Positions 35,320 through 44,382 of a DNA stretch of 64,000 bases are shown piece by piece. Numbering within the stretch: position 1 is the stretch's first letter; every line of letters begins with the position of its first letter. Origin of the DNA: Arthrobacter sp. efr-133-TYG-118 (GTDB lineage Bacteria > Actinomycetota > Actinomycetes > Actinomycetales > Micrococcaceae); NCBI RefSeq assembly GCF_030209755.1, contig NZ_JARVRH010000038.1:1-64000 (forward strand). The letters are read 5' to 3'. Below the pieces are notes generated by a model, which saw nothing but the letters and a program-made list of their open reading frames with translations, was not told the DNA's origin and searched no databases. The translations under genes and the position numbers were made by a program.

Positions 35320-36837
35320 ATGACCAATGCACCCATCACGGACCACACGGTCCCTCCGCAGGCGCACTCCACTGAAAAGCTCCTCCACGCCGAGGACAAG
35401 GGCTATCACAAGAGCCTGAAGCCGCGTCAGATCCAGATGATCGCAATCGGCGGTGCCATCGGCACCGGCCTGTTCCTGGGTGCCGGCGGCCGCCTCAACG
35501 CTGCGGGCCCTTCCCTCGTCATCGCGTACGCGGTCTGCGGCTTCTTTGCCTTCCTGATCCTGCGCGCCCTTGGCGAACTCGTGCTCCACCGCCCGTCGTC
35601 AGGCTCCTTCGTCTCCTACGCCCGCGAGTTCTTCGGCGAGAAGGCCGCGTTTGTGTCCGGCTGGTTCTACTGGATCAACTGGGCAACCACCACCATCGTG
35701 GACACCACGGCCGCAGCCCTCTACATGAACTTCTTCGGCAAATATGTCCCTTGGATCGGCGTCGTCCCGCAGTGGGCCTGGGCACTGATCGCGCTTCTGG
35801 TGGTGCTTTGCCTGAACCTGGTCTCGGTCAAGGTCTTCGGCGAAATGGAGTTCTACTTCGCCCTGATCAAGGTGGCCGCGCTGGCGGCGTTCCTGGTGAT
35901 CGGCACGTACTTCGTCATCTTCGGCACGCCGGTACCGGGCCAGGAAGTGGGCTTCAGCCTCCTCACAGACCACGGGGGCATCTTCCCCACCGGCATGCTA
36001 CCCATGATCATGCTCATGCAGGGCGTGCTGTTCGCCTACGCTTCAATCGAGCTCGTGGGCACCGCCGCCGGTGAGACGGAGAACCCCGAGAAGATCATGC
36101 CCAAGGCCATCAACTCGGTGGTCTTCCGCATCGCCGTCTTCTACGTCGGTTCCGTCATCCTGCTGGCGTTGCTGCTGCCGTACACCTCCTACGTCAAGGG
36201 TGTCAGCCCATTTGTGACCTTCTTCGGCCACATCGGCGTGCAGGGCGTGGACGTGATCATGAACCTCGTGGTCCTGACCGCTGCCCTGTCCTCCCTGAAT
36301 GCCGGGTTGTACTCCACGGGCCGCATCCTGCGCTCCATGTCCGTGGCCGGTTCCGCTCCCAAGTTCGCCCAGCGCATGAACAAAGCCGGCGTCCCCTACG
36401 GCGGCATCGCCATCACGGCCGGCGTCTCCCTGCTCGGTGTTCCGCTGAACTACCTTGTACCGTCCGACGCCTTCGAGATCGTCCTCAACGTCGCCTCCGT
36501 GGGCATCATCGTCACGTGGGCCACCATCGTCTTGTGCCAGATGCAGCTCAAGCGCTGGGCCGACAAGGGCTGGCTGAAGCGTCCGTCCTTCCGGATGTTC
36601 GGCGCCCCCTACACCGGCTATCTTTCACTGCTGTTCCTGGTGGGCGTGCTGGTGATGGTGTTCATCGACTCTCCGCTCACCATGCTGGTTACGGCCATCG
36701 CCTGCGCGCTCATTGTGGTTGGTTGGTACGCCTGCCGCAAGCAAATCCACGAGATCGCCGCAGCCCGGGACGGCTTCACGGGCAGCTCTCCCGTGATCGC
36801 CAACCTGCCGGTTGCTGGCGCAGAGGACAAGATCTAG
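35320..36837 (+). CDS. Amino-acid permease, APC family (asparagine/GABA-permease-like)
   Basis: A 505-residue APC-superfamily permease with 12 predicted helices. It has the family opening RQIQMIAIGGAIGTGLFLGAG, the consensus-like segment EFFGEKAAFVSGWFYWINW and the ending blocks of the AnsP/GabP branch. Position after asparaginase and aspartase suggests that it imports asparagine or aspartate with H+. It lies 124 bases after aspA; the hairpin in the gap may tune its expression. The ATG is preceded by CCTAAGGATTCCC. Confidence 0.92.
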   Translation: MTNAPITDHTVPPQAHSTEKLLHAEDKGYHKSLKPRQIQMIAIGGAIGTGLFLGAGGRLNAAGPSLVIAYAVCGFFAFLILRALGELVLHRPSSGSFVSYAREFFGEKAAFVSGWFYWINWATTTIVDTTAAALYMNFFGKYVPWIGVVPQWAWALIALLVVLCLNLVSVKVFGEMEFYFALIKVAALAAFLVIGTYFVIFGTPVPGQEVGFSLLTDHGGIFPTGMLPMIMLMQGVLFAYASIELVGTAAGETENPEKIMPKAINSVVFRIAVFYVGSVILLALLLPYTSYVKGVSPFVTFFGHIGVQGVDVIMNLVVLTAALSSLNAGLYSTGRILRSMSVAGSAPKFAQRMNKAGVPYGGIAITAGVSLLGVPLNYLVPSDAFEIVLNVASVGIIVTWATIVLCQMQLKRWADKGWLKRPSFRMFGAPYTGYLSLLFLVGVLVMVFIDSPLTMLVTAIACALIVVGWYACRKQIHEIAAARDGFTGSSPVIANLPVAGAEDKI

Positions 36838-36868
36838 CCCTTCAGCGCTCGCCCAAAAATTAAGTGCC

Positions 36869-36919
36869 CGACGGCGGCACCTGAGGTTCCGTTCGCACGG
36901 AACCCGGGTGCCGCCGTCG
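36869..36919 (+). terminator. Terminator of the asparagine operon
   Basis: CGACGGCGGCACC and GGTGCCGCCGTCG form the outer stem and GGTTCCG with CGGAACC an inner stem, over TTCGCA. It follows the permease stop by 31 bases. The T-tract is weak. Confidence 0.75.
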
Positions 36920-36930
36920 TGCGTTAGGTG

Positions 36931-36959
36931 CCAGACATCGGATCATTCGCCGTTAGGAT
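36931..36959 (+). promoter_or_regulatory. Probable promoter and autoregulatory site of the fucose regulator
   Basis: TAGGAT (36954-36959) is a good -10 with its start point at the ATG 36966, so the mRNA would be leaderless. The -35 is weak. CCAGACATCGGAT (36931-36943) covers the -35/-10 space. Read on the minus strand it is ATCCGATGTCTGG, which shares 12 bases with the fuc divergent promoter at 45756-45767. Confidence 0.6.
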
Positions 36960-36965
36960 GTAGCC

Positions 36966-37637
36966 ATGGCTGTCACAGATGAAGCGATCAGCAAGATCAA
37001 GGACATGCTGATCCGCGGCGAACTCAAGGCCGGGGACCGCCTTCCGCCGGAGAAGGAACTGAGCGAGCGGCTCGGCCTCTCGCGAAGCTCCCTGCGCGAA
37101 GCCGTCAAAGCCCTCGAACTCATCCGGGTCCTGGACGTGCGGCGTGGGGACGGCACTTATGTCACCAGCCTTGACGCCAAGTTGCTCAACGAGGCCGTGG
37201 CGTTCGTCGTTGATCTTCATCAGGACCGTTCCATCCTGGAACTCTTTGAGGTCCGACGAATCCTGGAGCCCGCCACCGCGTTCATCGCGACAGGCAAGAT
37301 CACTCCAACGGCACTCACGGCCCTGCGAGCCACGATGGACGGGATCGACGAGAACACCGACGTCGAAGAACTCGTGGCCCACGACCTCGAATTCCACGGC
37401 ATCATCACCCAGGCCGCCGGAAACGACTACCTTGCCGGCCTGCTCGAGGCGCTCTCCAGCAGTACCGTCCGGGCCCGCATTTGGCGGGGGCTGACCCAGG
37501 AAAAAGCCGTGGCGCACACCCTTGCCGAGCACAAGGCCATCGCGGACGCCTTGGAACGCGGCGACGCCGAGCTGGTCCGGGCGCTCGTGACGGTCCACAT
37601 CAGCGGCGTCGAGAGCTGGTTGCGCCAGGCGCTCTAG
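36966..37637 (+). CDS. FadR-type GntR regulator, probable L-fucose repressor
   Basis: A 223-residue GntR/FadR regulator. The winged helix is residues about 5-75 (KELSERLGLSRSSLREAVK as recognition region and RRGDGTYVTS as wing). The FCD domain has the metal-binding-type motif HDLEFHGIITQAAGNDYL. It sits at one end of the fucose locus, convergent with the lactonase gene with overlapping stop codons. Its promoter and the distant fucose promoter share a 12-base operator-like motif. The inferred ligand is a fucose pathway intermediate. Confidence 0.9.
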   Translation: MAVTDEAISKIKDMLIRGELKAGDRLPPEKELSERLGLSRSSLREAVKALELIRVLDVRRGDGTYVTSLDAKLLNEAVAFVVDLHQDRSILELFEVRRILEPATAFIATGKITPTALTALRATMDGIDENTDVEELVAHDLEFHGIITQAAGNDYLAGLLEALSSSTVRARIWRGLTQEKAVAHTLAEHKAIADALERGDAELVRALVTVHISGVESWLRQAL

Positions 37638-38509
37638 CTCCCTCCGACGCTTCGCTTGTGAAGCCCGTATGTCCGCACCGCGGTCGCTTCAAGGAACTCC
37701 TGGCGCTCCGCTGAAGTGAGTTCATCCGCAAGTTCCAGAAGCGCTTCCAGGGTGCGTCCGTACGAAGCACCCAGGGTACTAACGGGCCAATCGCCGCCGA
37801 TCATGAGCCGTTTCGGCCCGAAAGCTTCCATCGCCTCGTCCCACAGCGGACGCAAGGCTTCAGCCGTATAAGGAATCCCCGGCAAGTGCAGGCCGGACAC
37901 CTTGGCCACCGTGTTTGGCAGCTCGGCCAGGGCCCGGAAATCTTGACGCCACAAGTCCATCGCCGCTGCATCGGCCAGCGGCGGCTTCCCGAGATGGTCC
38001 AGCACGATGGTCAGATCCGGGACTTCCCGGGCCAGCTGGACCGTTCGCGCGAGGTGCCTCGGAAAGGCGTCCGGGACGTCGAACGCCAATCCGTGGCCGG
38101 CCAGCATGCGCAAGGAATCGCGGACTGCGGGCAAGTCGAGGAAGTCGTCCCGTGGATCGTCGTGGACCAAGTGCCGGATGCCCCTCAAAGCGGGATTCCG
38201 AAGGAACCGGTCCAACTCCTGCTCCGCTTCGGCGGGCTTGTCGAGGGGAATCCAGCCCACGACGCCGAGTACCCAGGAGTTGCGGTCGGCGAGGCCGAGC
38301 ATGAAGTCGGTGTCCGCAACGGTGTCGTCAGCCTGGACGAGAACGGCCCCACTGACGCCTGCGGCATCCAGGGTTTCCCGGGCCTCGGCTTCGCCGTAGC
38401 TGCGGAACAGGCCGCCGTGCTGCGGGCCAAGCCACGCGTAGGGCCGCGGGGCGTTGTCGTCGGGGCCGTCGGCTGGGAGCTCCCACAAGTGCAGGTGGGA
38501 ATCAATCAC
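37634..38509 (-). CDS. Amidohydrolase family, probable L-fucono-lactonase
   Basis: A 291-residue metal-dependent TIM-barrel hydrolase of the amidohydrolase-2 type. It opens VIDSHLHLWE (HxH metal motif). LVHDDPRDDFL, LDHLGKP and MIGGDWPVS carry further metal and active-site residues. Close family members hydrolyse L-fucono-1,5-lactone to L-fuconate. GTG at 38509 overlaps the stop of the preceding aldo/keto reductase (GTGA), so that gene's product is probably its substrate source. It is the last gene of the long fuc operon. Confidence 0.85.
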   Translation of the reverse strand: MIDSHLHLWELPADGPDDNAPRPYAWLGPQHGGLFRSYGEAEARETLDAAGVSGAVLVQADDTVADTDFMLGLADRNSWVLGVVGWIPLDKPAEAEQELDRFLRNPALRGIRHLVHDDPRDDFLDLPAVRDSLRMLAGHGLAFDVPDAFPRHLARTVQLAREVPDLTIVLDHLGKPPLADAAAMDLWRQDFRALAELPNTVAKVSGLHLPGIPYTAEALRPLWDEAMEAFGPKRLMIGGDWPVSTLGASYGRTLEALLELADELTSAERQEFLEATAVRTYGLHKRSVGGS

Positions 38510-39459
38510 CCGGGCACACCTGCCAAAGCCGCCCACAGCTCTTCCGGCACGGTCTCATTCATCCGCGCTGCGTTGGCGACAATCTGCTCAGCGCTGCTCG
38601 CCCCCACCGTCACGTTCACGACCGCCGGGTGCCGCAGGCTGAACTGGAGTGCCGCCGTCGGGAGTTCCACCCCGAAGTCCCGGCACACGCCGGCGAGCGC
38701 CCGTGCACGCTCCACGAGCGCCCGCGGGGCGCGTGCATAGTTGTAGTGCGCGTCCTCGGGTACTTCCGGCCTGGCCAGCAGACCGGAGTTGAAGACACCC
38801 ACGTTCACGACGCCGGTGCCGCGCGCCACACAGCGGTCCAGGAGCGGAACACCGGGCTGCTCGAGCAAGGTGTACCGGCCGGCGAGCATCACGAGGTCCA
38901 GATCCGCGGCTTCGACGCATTCGAGTGCGGCTTCCGCAGAGTTGGTCCCGACGCCGATCGCCTTCACCACACCGTCCGCACGCAGCTTTTCCAGTGCAGG
39001 CAAGGCTTCGCCGATCCCCTTGGCGAGGTCATGGACATCCGGATCATGAAGGTAGGCGATGTCCACGTGGTCCAGGCCGAGCCGTTCGAGTGATTCCTCG
39101 ATGCTCCGGCGGATCCCTGCTTCGGAAAAGTCCCACCGGCGTTTGCTCGTTGCCGGAACGTCGAAGCCTTCATCGTCCTTCGCCTTGGCTCCCGCCGCAT
39201 TCGGTACCAGCATCCGGCCCACCTTGGTGGACACAGTGAACTCACTCCGGAGCTTCTCGCTCAGCACCGCCCCAAGCCTGCCCTCGGACAGTCCAAGGCC
39301 GTAATGCGGGGCGGTGTCGAAATAGCGGACCCCGGCGTCCCAGGCCGCGTTGACGGTAGCAGCGGCCCGGGCGTCCGGCATGGCGCGGTACAGGTTGCCG
39401 ATGCCGGCGGCGCCGAAGCCGAGCTTGCCCAACTGGCCATCCCATCGGGCGCCGCTCAT
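38506..39459 (-). CDS. Aldo/keto reductase, probable L-fucose dehydrogenase
   Basis: A 317-residue AKR of the D-threo-aldose (L-fucose) 1-dehydrogenase branch. It opens LGFGAAGIGNLYRAMPD and has YFDTAPHYGLGLSEGRLG (catalytic Asp/Tyr), STKVGRML (Lys) and VDIAYLHDPDVHD (His). It would oxidise L-fucose with NAD(P)+ to L-fucono-lactone. It overlaps the lactonase gene downstream and the mutarotase gene upstream by 4 bases each, so the three steps mutarotation, oxidation and lactone opening are translationally coupled. Confidence 0.88.
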   Translation of the reverse strand: MSGARWDGQLGKLGFGAAGIGNLYRAMPDARAAATVNAAWDAGVRYFDTAPHYGLGLSEGRLGAVLSEKLRSEFTVSTKVGRMLVPNAAGAKAKDDEGFDVPATSKRRWDFSEAGIRRSIEESLERLGLDHVDIAYLHDPDVHDLAKGIGEALPALEKLRADGVVKAIGVGTNSAEAALECVEAADLDLVMLAGRYTLLEQPGVPLLDRCVARGTGVVNVGVFNSGLLARPEVPEDAHYNYARAPRALVERARALAGVCRDFGVELPTAALQFSLRHPAVVNVTVGASSAEQIVANAARMNETVPEELWAALAGVPG

Positions 39460-39770
39460 GCCAGCTCCCAGACCAACGGGATGCCCGAGTCATTGCCCGA
39501 ATAGTCGTCCTGGACGTCCAGAAGCTCCGCCATGCGGGCCTGCCACGGAACATTGGCCGGATGGTCCGCGAGCGCCCGGCGCATGGCTTGGTAGTCCGCC
39601 ACCTCAACGAGGTGGAAGAGGTCCAGGCCGCTGCGCCAGATCCGCCAATTGCCCACGCCGGCCGCCTTCAGGGCGGCGACGAGCTCGGCGGGGATCGCCG
39701 CATGGGCATCCGCGTAGTCCTGTTCTGCGCCCGGCTTGAGCCGGGTGTGCAGGGCAATTGTTTCCGGCAC
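39456..39770 (-). CDS. L-rhamnose/L-fucose mutarotase family protein
   Basis: A 104-residue protein of the RhaM/FucU-like ferredoxin-fold family, with ALHTRLKPGAEQDYADAHA, NWRIWRSGLDLFHLVEVADY and PWQARMAELLDV. Such enzymes interconvert the alpha and beta anomers of 6-deoxy sugars. In this operon it would supply the correct L-fucose anomer to the dehydrogenase that follows with a 4-base overlap. It starts one base after the fucosidase stop. Confidence 0.9.
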   Translation of the reverse strand: MPETIALHTRLKPGAEQDYADAHAAIPAELVAALKAAGVGNWRIWRSGLDLFHLVEVADYQAMRRALADHPANVPWQARMAELLDVQDDYSGNDSGIPLVWELA

Positions 39771-39771
39771 G

Positions 39772-41055
39772 CTACACCCCGGGCTTCAGGAAGAGTTCGA
39801 CGACGGGCACCGCCACGTCCGGTCGCTGGACAGGCAGCTTCAATGTCAGGGTACCCGCTGGCTGTCCTCCGGGGGTGGTGTTGATTGCTTCCCGGTCCGC
39901 TGCGATCTCGAGCATCGCGACTTCGGAAGCGTCGTTGAGCAGCTGGGCGTATTCCACCTTGCCGGCGAGATCCGGGAGGTGAACGTATTCGAAGGGCCAC
40001 GCAAACAGGTGCACGTAAAGGCGGTCGCCACGGCGCGTGTACCGGGCATCGGCGGGCGGGGTCCAGGCCGCAGGGCCTGCGCCGTAGATGGCCCGGGAAT
40101 GCAGCTTCATCCAGTCGCCGATGCCGCGGAGGGACTCCACGGCCCTCGGATCGAAATTCCCGCGGCCTGTGGGACCGACGTTGAGGAGCAGGTTTCCGTC
40201 CTTGGACACTCCGTCGACCAGCATCCGGACGAGCAAGTCCACGGACTTGTAGTCCAGGTTGTCCCGGTCATAGCCCCAGCTGCCGTTGAGGGTCTGGCAC
40301 GCTTCCCAAGGCACCTCGACGCCGTCCACCACCATGGGACCGGACGGCTGGTACTGCTCGGGCGTGGCGAAGTCGCCGGGAATGTCCAGGCGGTCGTTGA
40401 CGATGATGCCCGGCTGAAGTTCCCGGACCATCTTCAAGAGTTCCACGGAACCCCACGCCTCGCGCCCTTTGCCGCCCCAGATGTCCTTGTGGTCCTCGCT
40501 GGTATAGGAGAAGTCGAAGAATAGGTAGTCGATTTGGCCATAGTTGCTGAGCAGCTCGCGCACCTGGCCATGGAGGTATTCGCGGTAGCGGGCCATGTCG
40601 CGGCCTTCGTTGAGCTCTTCGGCGTCGGGGTTGTCCCGTTCCGGGTGGAACCCGTCGATGGTGAAATCCGGGTGGTGCCAGTCAATGAGTGAATGGTAGA
40701 AACCTACCTTCAGGCCGAATTCCCGCAGTGCATCGACGTATTGGGCCACGAGGTCCTGGCCGGACGGAGTCTTGGTGGATTTGTAGTCAGTGAGTGCGGA
40801 ATCCCACAGACAGAAGCCCTCGTGGTGCTTGGTGGTCAGCACCACGTACTTCATGCCTGCATCTTTCGCAGCGCGGGCCCATTCCCGCGGATCGTAGAGA
40901 TCCGGGTTGAAGTGCTGGAAATACTTCTCATATTCCTCGGCAGGAATGCGTTCGCGGTTCATGACCCACTCGTGCCGGGCCGGCAGGGCATACAAGCCCC
41001 AATGGACAAACATGCCGAACCGGGACTCCGTGAACCAAGGTGCTTGGGCGATCAT
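39772..41055 (-). CDS. Alpha-L-fucosidase, GH29
   Basis: A 427-residue GH29 glycosidase that releases L-fucose from fucosylated glycans with retention. Family marks are FGMFVHWGLYALPARHEWVM, VLTTKHHEGFCLWDS and the segment QIDYLFFDFSYTSE that should hold the catalytic Asp. The C-terminal part (from about 330) is a beta-sandwich as usual. No signal peptide is seen, so it likely works inside the cell on short fucosides brought in by the ABC importer encoded upstream. A GTTACTCC gap region of 89 bases separates it from the permease. Confidence 0.93.
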   Translation of the reverse strand: MIAQAPWFTESRFGMFVHWGLYALPARHEWVMNRERIPAEEYEKYFQHFNPDLYDPREWARAAKDAGMKYVVLTTKHHEGFCLWDSALTDYKSTKTPSGQDLVAQYVDALREFGLKVGFYHSLIDWHHPDFTIDGFHPERDNPDAEELNEGRDMARYREYLHGQVRELLSNYGQIDYLFFDFSYTSEDHKDIWGGKGREAWGSVELLKMVRELQPGIIVNDRLDIPGDFATPEQYQPSGPMVVDGVEVPWEACQTLNGSWGYDRDNLDYKSVDLLVRMLVDGVSKDGNLLLNVGPTGRGNFDPRAVESLRGIGDWMKLHSRAIYGAGPAAWTPPADARYTRRGDRLYVHLFAWPFEYVHLPDLAGKVEYAQLLNDASEVAMLEIAADREAINTTPGGQPAGTLTLKLPVQRPDVAVPVVELFLKPGV

Positions 41056-41144
41056 TGGTTGTTACTCCTTCAAAGTTACTTCTGCCGTTAATGCGGATCT
41101 TCGGGTTGTTGAGCGTTGTTGTTAGCAGGCTGGACCTGGCCGGA

Positions 41145-42044
41145 TCAGCGTCCGCCAAAGCCGCTCGTGACGATGCCTTTGACGAGGTGTTTCTGCAGGA
41201 GGATCAGCAGCAGGAGAGTAGGCGCCATTGAAATCACCGAGGCGGCCATGACCAGGTGCCACTGATTGCCCTGTTGGCCGAAGAACATCTGCAGCCCCAG
41301 CGGGATGGTGCCGAGGTTGTTGACGTCATTGATCACCACCAACGGCCAGAGGAACGAGTTCCAGTAGCTGATGAAACTGAAGACCGCCAGCACGGCCATG
41401 GTCGGTCGGGCCAGTGGGAGCATGACCAACAGGAAGGTCCTGAGGGTTCCCGCTCCGTCCACCCTGGCCGCATCGTCGAGTTCCTGGGGTACGCCAAGGA
41501 AGAACTGCCGGAGCAGGAATGCGCCGAATGCCGTAAATGCCCAGGGCACAATGAGCGCTTGGAAAGTGTTCACCCAACCCACCTTCTGCATCATGACGAA
41601 CATCGGGACGATCAGGACCTCTTGGGGAATCATCAGGGTTGCCAGGAACACCATGAACACGAGGTTCCGTCCCCGCCAGCGCTGCCGGGAGAAGGCGTAC
41701 CCGGAGAAAGCCGAAACCACCAAGGTGAGCGCCGTTCCAGCGGCCGAGACCAACAGCCCGTTGCCCATGAAGCGCAGGAACGGCATGTAGTTCAGGGCCT
41801 CGTGGTAGTTCTGCCATCGGAATTCCGAGCCGAACAGTTTCGGCGGAACGCTGAAGATTTCCGCAGGGGGTTTGAACGATGTCGCAAACATGTAGATCAG
41901 CGGGGACAAGAAGAGCAACGCGATCAGGCAAAGGATCGCGTAGCCAATGGCGGGCCGGATCTTTGCGGTCCGTCGTCTTCCGGGCGCTCTGGAGCCACGG
42001 GGACGGGCGGTGAGGGGGCGTATCCGGCTGGTTGTCTCAAGCAT
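41145..42044 (-). CDS. Sugar ABC transporter permease, MalG-like
   Basis: A 299-residue permease with about six membrane helices after a basic N-terminal tail. The ATPase-contact (EAA) loop reads DDAARVDGAGTLRTFLLVML and ends PLARP. ATG 42044 is chosen because it overlaps the preceding permease gene by 8 bases; a longer frame would start inside that gene. It forms the fucoside/fucose importer with 42037-43008 and the binding protein. No ATPase gene is in the operon, so a shared MsiK-type ATPase encoded elsewhere is likely, as for other actinobacterial sugar importers. Confidence 0.9.
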   Translation of the reverse strand: MLETTSRIRPLTARPRGSRAPGRRRTAKIRPAIGYAILCLIALLFLSPLIYMFATSFKPPAEIFSVPPKLFGSEFRWQNYHEALNYMPFLRFMGNGLLVSAAGTALTLVVSAFSGYAFSRQRWRGRNLVFMVFLATLMIPQEVLIVPMFVMMQKVGWVNTFQALIVPWAFTAFGAFLLRQFFLGVPQELDDAARVDGAGTLRTFLLVMLPLARPTMAVLAVFSFISYWNSFLWPLVVINDVNNLGTIPLGLQMFFGQQGNQWHLVMAASVISMAPTLLLLILLQKHLVKGIVTSGFGGR

Positions 42045-43008
42045 CGTAGTGGACCCACTTCTTTTGTCCAAGGAACTGGACTGCCGTCACACCGAGGATG
42101 ATGACGAAGAGGATCCAAGCGGCCGCGGATGCCAGGCCGAGCTGGTGGAACTGGAAGCCCTGGTTGTAGATGTACAGGACGATCGTCGAGGTGGACGAGC
42201 CGGGCCCTCCCTTGGTGAGGATGAACGGCTGGGCGAAGACCTGGAAGGAGGTAATGAGGGTCATCATCGTCCCAAAGAAGATCGACGGCGAAATGAGCTT
42301 GAGCTTGATCCGCCAGAAGATGGTCCAGGCGTTGGCGCCATCGATTGCCGCCGCCTCTGTGAGGTTCTCAGGGACGGCATCCAAGGCGGCCGAGAACACC
42401 AGCATGTTGTAGCCGAACCCCTGCCATACGCTCATGACGACGATGGCCATCATTGCCCAGTGTTCGTCTCCGAGGAAGTTTGGCGCTGAAATTCCCGTGG
42501 TGCTTTGCAGAGTGCCGTCGATGAATCCACCGGGTTGGTAAAGCATCCTCCAGACGACGACGTTGGCCACCACGGGGGTGATCGAAGGAATGAAGAATAT
42601 GACCCGGAAGATGTGGCGTCCCTTGATGCGCGGAGTCAACCACGCGGCAAGGCCCAGCGAGACAACGAGGTTCAGGGGCACATAGAGGACGACAAACAGG
42701 ACGGTGTTCACGACGACCTGCCCGAAGATGGGATCGCTGAACAACCGCTGGTAGTTGCCCAGGCCGAGGAAACTCGGGGTTCCCAGGAGCGGCCAGCGGA
42801 AGAGGCTGATGATAAGGGAAACAACGATCGGCAGCAGCGTGAAGATGGCGAGGCCGAGGCCATGCGGCAGGGCAAAGGCCGGTCCCCACATCGTCCGCCG
42901 GCCGAGCTGGGCATCCCGTTCGGCTTTCCCCTTGGTTTTCGCCTTCCCAGGGGGGATGGTTGCCGCGCCTTCAGGAAGCGGCGCTTTTGCGGGCTTGAGT
43001 AGTGTCAT
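42037..43008 (-). CDS. Sugar ABC transporter permease, MalF-like
   Basis: A 323-residue permease with a 40-residue basic N-terminal tail and about six helices. The EAA loop is LTEAAAIDGANAWTIFWRIK. It pairs with the MalG-like permease, whose start lies inside the end of this gene. The binding protein gene is 76 bases upstream, so the order is binding protein, MalF-like, MalG-like, fucosidase. Confidence 0.92.
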   Translation of the reverse strand: MTLLKPAKAPLPEGAATIPPGKAKTKGKAERDAQLGRRTMWGPAFALPHGLGLAIFTLLPIVVSLIISLFRWPLLGTPSFLGLGNYQRLFSDPIFGQVVVNTVLFVVLYVPLNLVVSLGLAAWLTPRIKGRHIFRVIFFIPSITPVVANVVVWRMLYQPGGFIDGTLQSTTGISAPNFLGDEHWAMMAIVVMSVWQGFGYNMLVFSAALDAVPENLTEAAAIDGANAWTIFWRIKLKLISPSIFFGTMMTLITSFQVFAQPFILTKGGPGSSTSTIVLYIYNQGFQFHQLGLASAAAWILFVIILGVTAVQFLGQKKWVHYDA

Positions 43009-43084
43009 TTCCCATTCCTTTGCGAAGATCGCGCGCCGGCCCGGCGGTTGGTGGTCAGGAACTGCCGGGCCGGCATCACACTGA

Positions 43085-44335
43085 TCATCGGGGCAGCTGG
43101 GCCGCGATGTCCTTCATGACATCGGCCGCGCTCTGCTGTCCGTTGATGGATTTGACCAGGTACTGGTTGAAAAGCTGGCCTAGTTGGTCGCTGTTGGTGT
43201 TGCTTGGCATGGGCACTGCCGTGGCTTCGGCGCCCTTGAGGGTCTCTGCGACTCCCGGAATGCCCGCGTTGCCGATCCACTTTGCCTGCTGGGCGGTGCG
43301 TGCGGCCAGTGCGCGCCCTGCTGCCGCCAGATCCCCCAGGACCTTGTCGCCGGTCATTTCCTTGAGGGCGGCAAAGGCCTTGTCCGGAGTAGCGCATTGC
43401 TTGGAGATGCCCCAGCCGGAACCGGCGCTGAAGGTCTTCCCGCCGCCTGGGCCGGCGGGAAGGGTGGTGACGCCGACTTTGAACTTGGCTTTGCCCTTGA
43501 CGTCCAGCAGGGACCACGGCCCGTCAATATTCATGGCGGTGTTACCGGCGAGGAATTCGTTGGCGCTGAACGCCGGGTCGCCACCGGGAAGCTGCGGGGC
43601 AACATTCTCCTTGTTTGTCAGGTCCGAGACCCACTGGAGTCCCTTGGCGAAGGTTGGGTCGCTTGCGTCCATGGTGCCGTCTTCCTTGAGGACACGTCCG
43701 CCGTTGTAGGCGAGGACTTGCGATTCAACGAAGAGGTCGGCTGTGTTGGGTGCGATGGCATGCTTGCCGTTGGCCGACAGTTTCTTCGCGGCGGCCACAA
43801 ACTCATCGGCCGTCCAGCCCGCCTTCGGGACGGAGACGCCTGCGGCGTCGAACATGTCCTTGTTGTAGAACATCATCACCGGGCCCACGTCATACGGCAG
43901 GGCGTACAGGTTGTTGTCGGCGCTGAGCCCCTTGATCATGGAGGAATCGAAGGCGCTCAGATCCAGGTTGTTCTTCTTCACCAGGTCATCGAGCGGGAGC
44001 ATGCCATCTTTGAGCTGCGCTATCCGCAGGCTCTGGACCGACACTAGGCACGGTGCCGTATTCGAGCTGAGCTGGGTGCTCATCTTGGTGAAGTAGTCCT
44101 GGAAAGTGGAACCTTGCAGAGTGATCTTCACGTCTCCCAGGGTATTGCTGACGTCATCGGCAACTTTTTCCCAGTTCTTCTGGTCGTCCGTGCCGCCGAC
44201 CCACATGGCCCAGGTCATGGCAGTCTTGCCGTCTGCGGTACTGCCGGACGAGCTGCCCCCGCAGCCAGTGAGTCCAATGAGGCCCAGTGCCAAGGCACCT
44301 GCCACCAACGCTTCTTTGCGCATATCTTTCACCAC
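43085..44335 (-). CDS. Sugar ABC transporter substrate-binding lipoprotein
   Basis: A 416-residue cluster-B/1 extracellular solute-binding protein. The signal peptide ends in lipobox LTGC with Cys25, followed by a Gly/Ser spacer. The mature part has the family pattern WVGGTDDQKNWEKVADDVS, then YALPYDVGPVMMFYNKDMFD. It would capture L-fucose or fucosyl-oligosaccharides. ATG at MRKEA, four codons in, is an alternative start. It is the second gene of the operon. Confidence 0.92.
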   Translation of the reverse strand: MVKDMRKEALVAGALALGLIGLTGCGGSSSGSTADGKTAMTWAMWVGGTDDQKNWEKVADDVSNTLGDVKITLQGSTFQDYFTKMSTQLSSNTAPCLVSVQSLRIAQLKDGMLPLDDLVKKNNLDLSAFDSSMIKGLSADNNLYALPYDVGPVMMFYNKDMFDAAGVSVPKAGWTADEFVAAAKKLSANGKHAIAPNTADLFVESQVLAYNGGRVLKEDGTMDASDPTFAKGLQWVSDLTNKENVAPQLPGGDPAFSANEFLAGNTAMNIDGPWSLLDVKGKAKFKVGVTTLPAGPGGGKTFSAGSGWGISKQCATPDKAFAALKEMTGDKVLGDLAAAGRALAARTAQQAKWIGNAGIPGVAETLKGAEATAVPMPSNTNSDQLGQLFNQYLVKSINGQQSAADVMKDIAAQLPR

Positions 44336-44382
44336 GTGCTTTCAGTAGGGAACTGTTCTTTCGAGAGGAATTTCGATGAAGG